Assembly (NCBI GenBank): GCA_028023455.1
Contig: JAQFVV010000001.1
Span: forward strand, 24,853,401-24,917,400
DNA: 64,000 nt
Source: Epiperipatus broadwayi
Lineage: Eukaryota; Onychophora; Udeonychophora; Euonychophora; Peripatidae
Direction of reading: 5' to 3'
The stretch's first letter is position 1. Each line of letters begins with the position of its first letter. Below are positions 59,707 to 64,000 of this stretch, one piece after another. The notes beneath the pieces were generated by a model. It did no database searches and was not told where the DNA came from. It worked only from the letters and a program-made list of their open reading frames with translations. The position numbers and the translations under genes are program-made.

Positions 59707-59800
59707 GTAAGTATATATATTGTTTATATAAATTTTGATAGTAAAAAGAAATTTGACCCCATTAAACTATAGAACATATTCACATATTTTTTTTTATATA

Positions 59801-60701
59801 CACCCGGATCTCGTTTTATGCGGTAGATAGGTTTTTTAAAAAACGCGCACAAAAATAAACTTAACTTACCTTGAAAAATGGGGATAGATTCTGTAATTTT
59901 CAGAAAGGCATAAAAGCAAAGCAACAAGGAAAAATTACTTTAAAATTCGCATTAAAAAAATAAGGAAATAAAGTATGACTAATAAAAAATTTCAAATATT
60001 TGAAAAAAATTAATACAAGACAACCTTTTTTTATTAACTACAGTATTTAATTTTACATTTTTTCATACATATTTTAATCATTACCACTCTTTTACAATAT
60101 GCGTTCGTTTGTGAACTAGTAAGAAATCAGATTCATGACGTGATATACAACTAGTGCCACTTTCAGTCTTGTGCTGCGTTAATGGTTTTCTGTTTTTATA
60201 TTAAAAAAATGAGATCGCAATCAAAACAAAAAGATTATACATTATCATTAGAAAGATTATTTTCAGTTTATAAAATCAATAAAATCTTCGTTATTATTTA
60301 TTTTAAAAATCTAAAAAAATATTTATTTCTGTTAATATCTAACAAAATATGTTTTAAAAGTTTAAAATTTTTGAATATTTATTGCGATATTTTTATATGT
60401 ATGTATAAATCTATTATTATTATTTACTCATTATTATTTAGTCATTAGTATAAGTAGGTTATTTACATAGAAGCTAAGATTTTAAATACAGCTTCAGGAC
60501 ATATTCACGTTAGCTGCTAATATAACATTATATTTTTGAAAAAAAAAAAAATAAGTATTTCAAGTCAAAATAAGTTATTAATAATTTAAATTTCTTGATA
60601 TCTAATAAATATAGTGAAATATGAAAGATATTAAGAAGAAACATGAATCGCATAACTTCAAAATTGCATTAAAATAATCCGCATAAAACGAGCCCCAGGT
60701 G
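59801..60701 (-). mobile_element. Tigger-type non-autonomous element, copy B
   Basis: CACCCGGATCTCGTTTTATG at 59801 and CATAAAACGAGCCCCAGGTG ending 60701 are terminal inverted repeats, with TA on both outer sides. Length is 901 bp. Relative to copies A and C it is inverted. There is no transposase: it is an internally deleted derivative of the same family. Confidence 0.82.
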
Positions 60702-61842
60702 TATTGTATACATACAGTTGTTGAGTTTATTTTGCTTTAATATGTATACAGGTACTCTGCCATTAATTGAAATTACTCTGCCATTAATTGAAATTACCAG
60801 AATTCAATTCTTCTTTTTTTCAAACATTTTAAAATCAGCCAATACGAAGACGTAAAGATGTATATAAAATTACAATTTCCGTAAAAAGTTAAAAAATCAG
60901 GCTAAAATATGAATGCTGTGAATACACATATTAAATATATATTTTTAACTGTTAAGATATATTTATAAAAAAAACTTTCAATTTTATATTGAAATATATT
61001 TTCATTAACTTATTAAAAATGAAATAAAAATAGAGTACAGCAGTTTCTAACTCCAAATCATTATTTTTTTAATAGAAATTATAAAAAAAACCACATAATA
61101 TATAAATTTTTCATATGTTTGCATAATTCAGAAACAATGACAGTACAAGTTCTGCTAAATGTTTATTTTTTTATTATTAAATGAAAAATAAAGTATCCTA
61201 GCAACTTTTAATGTCTAATCCCTATTCATTTAACTGATATCAAAAAAGGAAAATTATATAGTAAGTTTTTCATCTTATTTTTGTATAAAAATTAAATCAC
61301 TTCTTAAAATATACAAATTTCCTCAATGTTTGTGTAATCCAGAAATAAAGAAATTACAGTTCTAAGACTAAAGTTTATTTTTCTTTACCAATAAACCATT
61401 TAAATTTTACACAATGGTGGTTTCCAATGTCAGATTGCTAAATTATTACATCAACCAAAATAAAAATAAAAAACATGTAGTCTAAGGTTAAAATGATCAT
61501 AATTCATTTTTTTAAAGAAATTATATTTACTTCTAAGATGTATGAAAATCAGCAACAATCTTAGATTATATTACTAGTTTATTTTCAATAACAAATAAGA
61601 GACAAATTAGATGAATTGCAAGTTAATGTAACATGGCATAGCCAATAATATCTAACACATTTTTATGAGGAATTTTAATTTATTAATAAATATATAAATG
61701 TGTATTTAATTGCAATTCTAATAGCAAAAATCAAAACATTTGCAATTGTATATTGTATTAAACGTTTTTTTTTTTTAAAAAAAGTCATATTTCATCTTTA
61801 GACTAGATTAATAGTATCAGTTATCTTCTTACTGATCTCAGT
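60702..61842 (+). repeat. Weak tandem repeat, period about 200-225 bp
   Basis: A block AAATTT(T/C)(T/C)..ATGTTTG(C/T)(A/G)TAATCCAGAAA..AA followed by CAGTTCTAAGACTAAAGTTTAT-like bases is seen near 61110, 61315 and, weaker, 61540. A short repeat ACTCTGCCATTAATTGAAAT occurs twice at 60754-60797. Confidence 0.4.
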
Positions 61843-62752
61843 CACCTGGGTCTCGTTTTATGCGGATTATTTTAATGCGATTTTGAAGTTATGCAATTCG
61901 TGTTTCTTCTTAATATCTTTCATATTTCACTATATTTATTAGATATCAAGAAATTTAAATTATTAATAACTTATTTTGACTTGAAATACTTTTTTTTTTT
62001 TTTCAAAAATATAATATTCTATTAGCGACTAACGTGAATATGGCCTGAAGCTGCATTTAGAATATTAGCTTCTATGTAATAACGTATTTATACTAATGAG
62101 TAAATAATAATAATAGATTTATATTTACATATAAAAATATCGCAATAAATAGTCAAAAATTTTAAACTTTTAAAATGTATTTTGTTAATTATAACAGAAA
62201 TAAATAATTTTTTAGATTTTTAAAATAAATAATAAAGATTTTATTGATTTTATAAACTGAAAATAATCTTTCTAATGATAATCTATAATCTTTTTGTTTT
62301 GATTACAATCTCATTTTTTTAATATAGAAACAAAAATCATTAACACAGCTCAAGACTGAAAGTGGTGCTAGTTGTATGTCACATGACGAATCTGATTTCT
62401 TAACATTTCCCAAATGAACGCATATTTTCAAATAGTCAAACAACTGCTAATGATTAAAATATGTATGAAAAAATGTAAAATTAAATACTGTAGTTAATAA
62501 AAAAAGTAAAAAAAGTTTGTCTTTTTTTTTTTTTCAAATATTTGAAATTTTTTATTAGTCATACTTTATTTCCTTATTTTTTTAATGCGAATTTTAAAGT
62601 AATTTTTCCTTCTTGTTTTGCTTTTATGCAATTTCTGAAAATTACAACCCCCTATCCCCATTTTTCAAGGTAAGTTAAATCTATTTTTGTGCGATTTCTT
62701 TTGTGCGCGTTTTCTGAGGAACTTATCTATCGCATAAAACAAGACCCAGGTG
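61843..62752 (+). mobile_element. Tigger-type non-autonomous element, copy C
   Basis: CACCTGGGTCTCGTTTTATG at 61843 and its mirror AAGACCCAGGTG ending 62752. Length is 910 bp. The interior matches copy B in reverse (AATTTCTTGATATCTAATAA, GAAGCTAATATTCTAAA-type blocks, ACGAATCTGATTTCTTA). The outer flanks are not a clean TA here. B and C could pair into a 0.9-kb duplex in a transcript. Confidence 0.82.
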
Positions 62753-62879
62753 TCAATATTTTAAAATGATTAGTAATTTGTAATTTAAATTCAAGTGTTT
62801 CTGAAGATTAAGAATATCTTCTATCAATACTATATTTTTTATTAGTTTTGTGTAATAATTTTCATTAATGTCTATCATA

Positions 62880-63545
62880 TCTCAGTAATCTACATTCATT
62901 ACTTGAATTCACTCTATTAATAACATTCCAATCATAAATACATATTTTCTCTTATTCAAAATATAATCCAATTTTGCTATATTTTCATTTGTATATTTCT
63001 ATATCCATTTCCATTGAACATTTTTCTCAAAGAAGTAATTCATACTAAACAGTTTTGCTTTTTCTGCAAATTCCACAAGTCTATGCCCTTTTCATTTGCT
63101 TAAAACACTTATTTGTTAATCAGTTTTACTTCTAGTATTAAAGCTTCCTATGACAATTTTAAAATGTATGATTAGATCAAACACATTTTGTATATCCATA
63201 ACAAAATCCTCTAGTTCTTCATTACAATAAGAATTTATTGGGCACAAATCTGATTTTTCTGTATTTGGTATCTTCCATTAAGTTTAATAACTAATCTTGT
63301 CACTTCATTCTGAAGTGCCACTAATCTCTACAATGTTTTTCCATATTTTGTTTATAATGAATCTCATTCCCTTGTGCTTCCAATGCTTGTGTTTTTATAG
63401 TAAAGTACATATCTACTTTTCAAATTAAATGTCTCTTCATTTCTGATTTCCCAAAGTATTACAATATCTCATTTAATATCAGACAGTCCTTATTACATTT
63501 TATATTTATTTCCCTTCGGTTGATAGTGATCTGCAATTGTAAGTA
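62880..63545 (-). pseudogene. LINE endonuclease fragment (second LINE family)
   Basis: On the minus strand, frameshifted fragments follow the APE-type LINE endonuclease order: NCRSLST near 63540; DIVILWEIRNEE; LKSRYVLYYKNTSIG; LVALQNEVTRLVIKLNGRYQ with IQICAQ, equivalent to the usual IQVYAP; CNEELEDFVMDIQNV; VIGSFNTRS, where GDFN reads GSFN; HRLVEFAEKAKLF; and KWIWKYTNENIAKLDYIL, equivalent to the KWTW...IDYI motif. The enzyme would nick the target DNA. The catalytic Asp of GDFN is lost and stops are frequent. It is unrelated in sequence to the LINE at 8.3-13 kb. No RT was found. Confidence 0.65.
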
Positions 63546-64000
63546 GCTATGACAGCCTAGTTCTAATATCAGGGGAATCTTAGCACCTTCTGCTATCATT
63601 TTCCAACTTCTGTCTTAGTTGGCAATTTTATATTCTCCTGGGAATAAGGGCCTTAATTTAGTATAATCTGCTAGGATTCTATATACATATAAGAAAAAAA
63701 AAATCATAAACACATTTCTTCTGCCTTCAAGAAAACTACTGAGATTTCAGTTAAAAAGTATCAGGTACCTGAGAAGAAAAATCATAGTATTTTTTGATTT
63801 TAATCTTAGTGATAAAATCCAATAGACTGACCATATTGACTGATGCAAATGAATGAATAGCCCACTTCAGTTCATTTATCATATTAATAATCACCAGCTT
63901 CTATGACAAGAACTATGGAATGGACATTAAGAAATTTGCCTTGTTCAGTTCCTTTGAGATCTCATAGAGGAATCAAAGGTCTCCTTTCAGTTAACAGCAA
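63546..64000. other. Right edge of the window, unassigned
   Basis: It is somewhat less AT-rich. It may be the 5' part of the LINE fragment or another transposon. No TAF1B exon could be supported. Confidence 0.35.

Larger units (their letters stand above)
55800..57385. mobile_element. Penelope-like element 2: head-to-head palindrome with hammerhead-like motifs
   Basis: The left arm (about 55800-56605) and right arm (about 56610-57385) are diverged inverted copies. The protein fragments run outward, as in element 1. Shared mirrored blocks include AATAAACATACTAATAATAT against AATATGTTTATTACTG, AATAGGAAATGG, GGCCATTGAAA / TTTCAATGG, ATGTTATGAAACTTC, AAAGGCCCA, and the hammerhead-like motif at each outer end. 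The arms differ by many indels, so the structure is old. Confidence 0.72.

Noticed and set aside
63715-63760. A possible sixth TAF1B exon (TTCAAG acceptor, TATCAG before GTACCT)
   Set aside because: Very short, no similarity to TAF1B, and stop codons in the alternatives. The phase fits by chance one time in three.

Overview
The window is AT-rich animal DNA with no bacterial features: split genes with GT-AG introns, and introns packed with eukaryotic transposons (Merlin, piggyBac, Tigger/pogo, Ty3/gypsy, LINE, tRNA-like SINE, Penelope-like elements). I infer an invertebrate. The TAF1B exons read most like arthropod versions, and introns of 24-28 kb in such AT-rich DNA would suit a chelicerate, but the species cannot be fixed from the sequence.

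One host gene is recognisable and it organises the whole window. Five plus-strand exons (3213-3299, 3399-3501, 31198-31304, 54968-55074, 59631-59706) join in phase into 160 codons. They match the N-terminus of TAF1B, the TFIIB-like RNA polymerase I factor: a Cys4 zinc ribbon, a linker and the start of the cyclin-like region. The introns are 99 bp, 27.7 kb, 23.7 kb, 4.6 kb and an open last intron that leaves the window. All or nearly all the other coding-like signal is mobile-element debris upstream of this gene or inside its introns.

Layout. 1-3200: end of a Merlin transposase, a 522-bp inverted-repeat element and AT-rich DNA. 3.5-31.2 kb (intron 2): copies of a short repeat family, a minisatellite, a LINE with a SINE nested in it, a 2-kb Penelope palindrome and a gypsy-like element with LTRs near 2 kb. 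31.3-55 kb (intron 3): a fresh 337-bp tandem array, LTR remnants, a piggyBac pseudogene, a 7-kb gypsy element, a 568-bp perfect-looking foldback, a probable solo LTR and two TIR elements. 55-59.6 kb (intron 4): a second Penelope palindrome with hammerhead-like motifs on both arms and a third Penelope fragment. 59.7-64 kb (intron 5): an inverted pair of Tigger-type elements and a LINE endonuclease fragment.

The most unusual signal is a short interspersed/tandem family (unit about 340-350 bp). Its copies are otherwise very diverged but keep the same order: an AACACAAGAT-like box, a hairpin of the GATAAGA/TCTTATC type, then a TATATAGG-GCAAATCT-like box. It occurs single, head-to-tail and inverted in introns 2, 3 and 4, and the 337-bp array beside exon 3 appears to be its youngest form. 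No computation was available: alignments and repeat limits were made by eye and are approximate.
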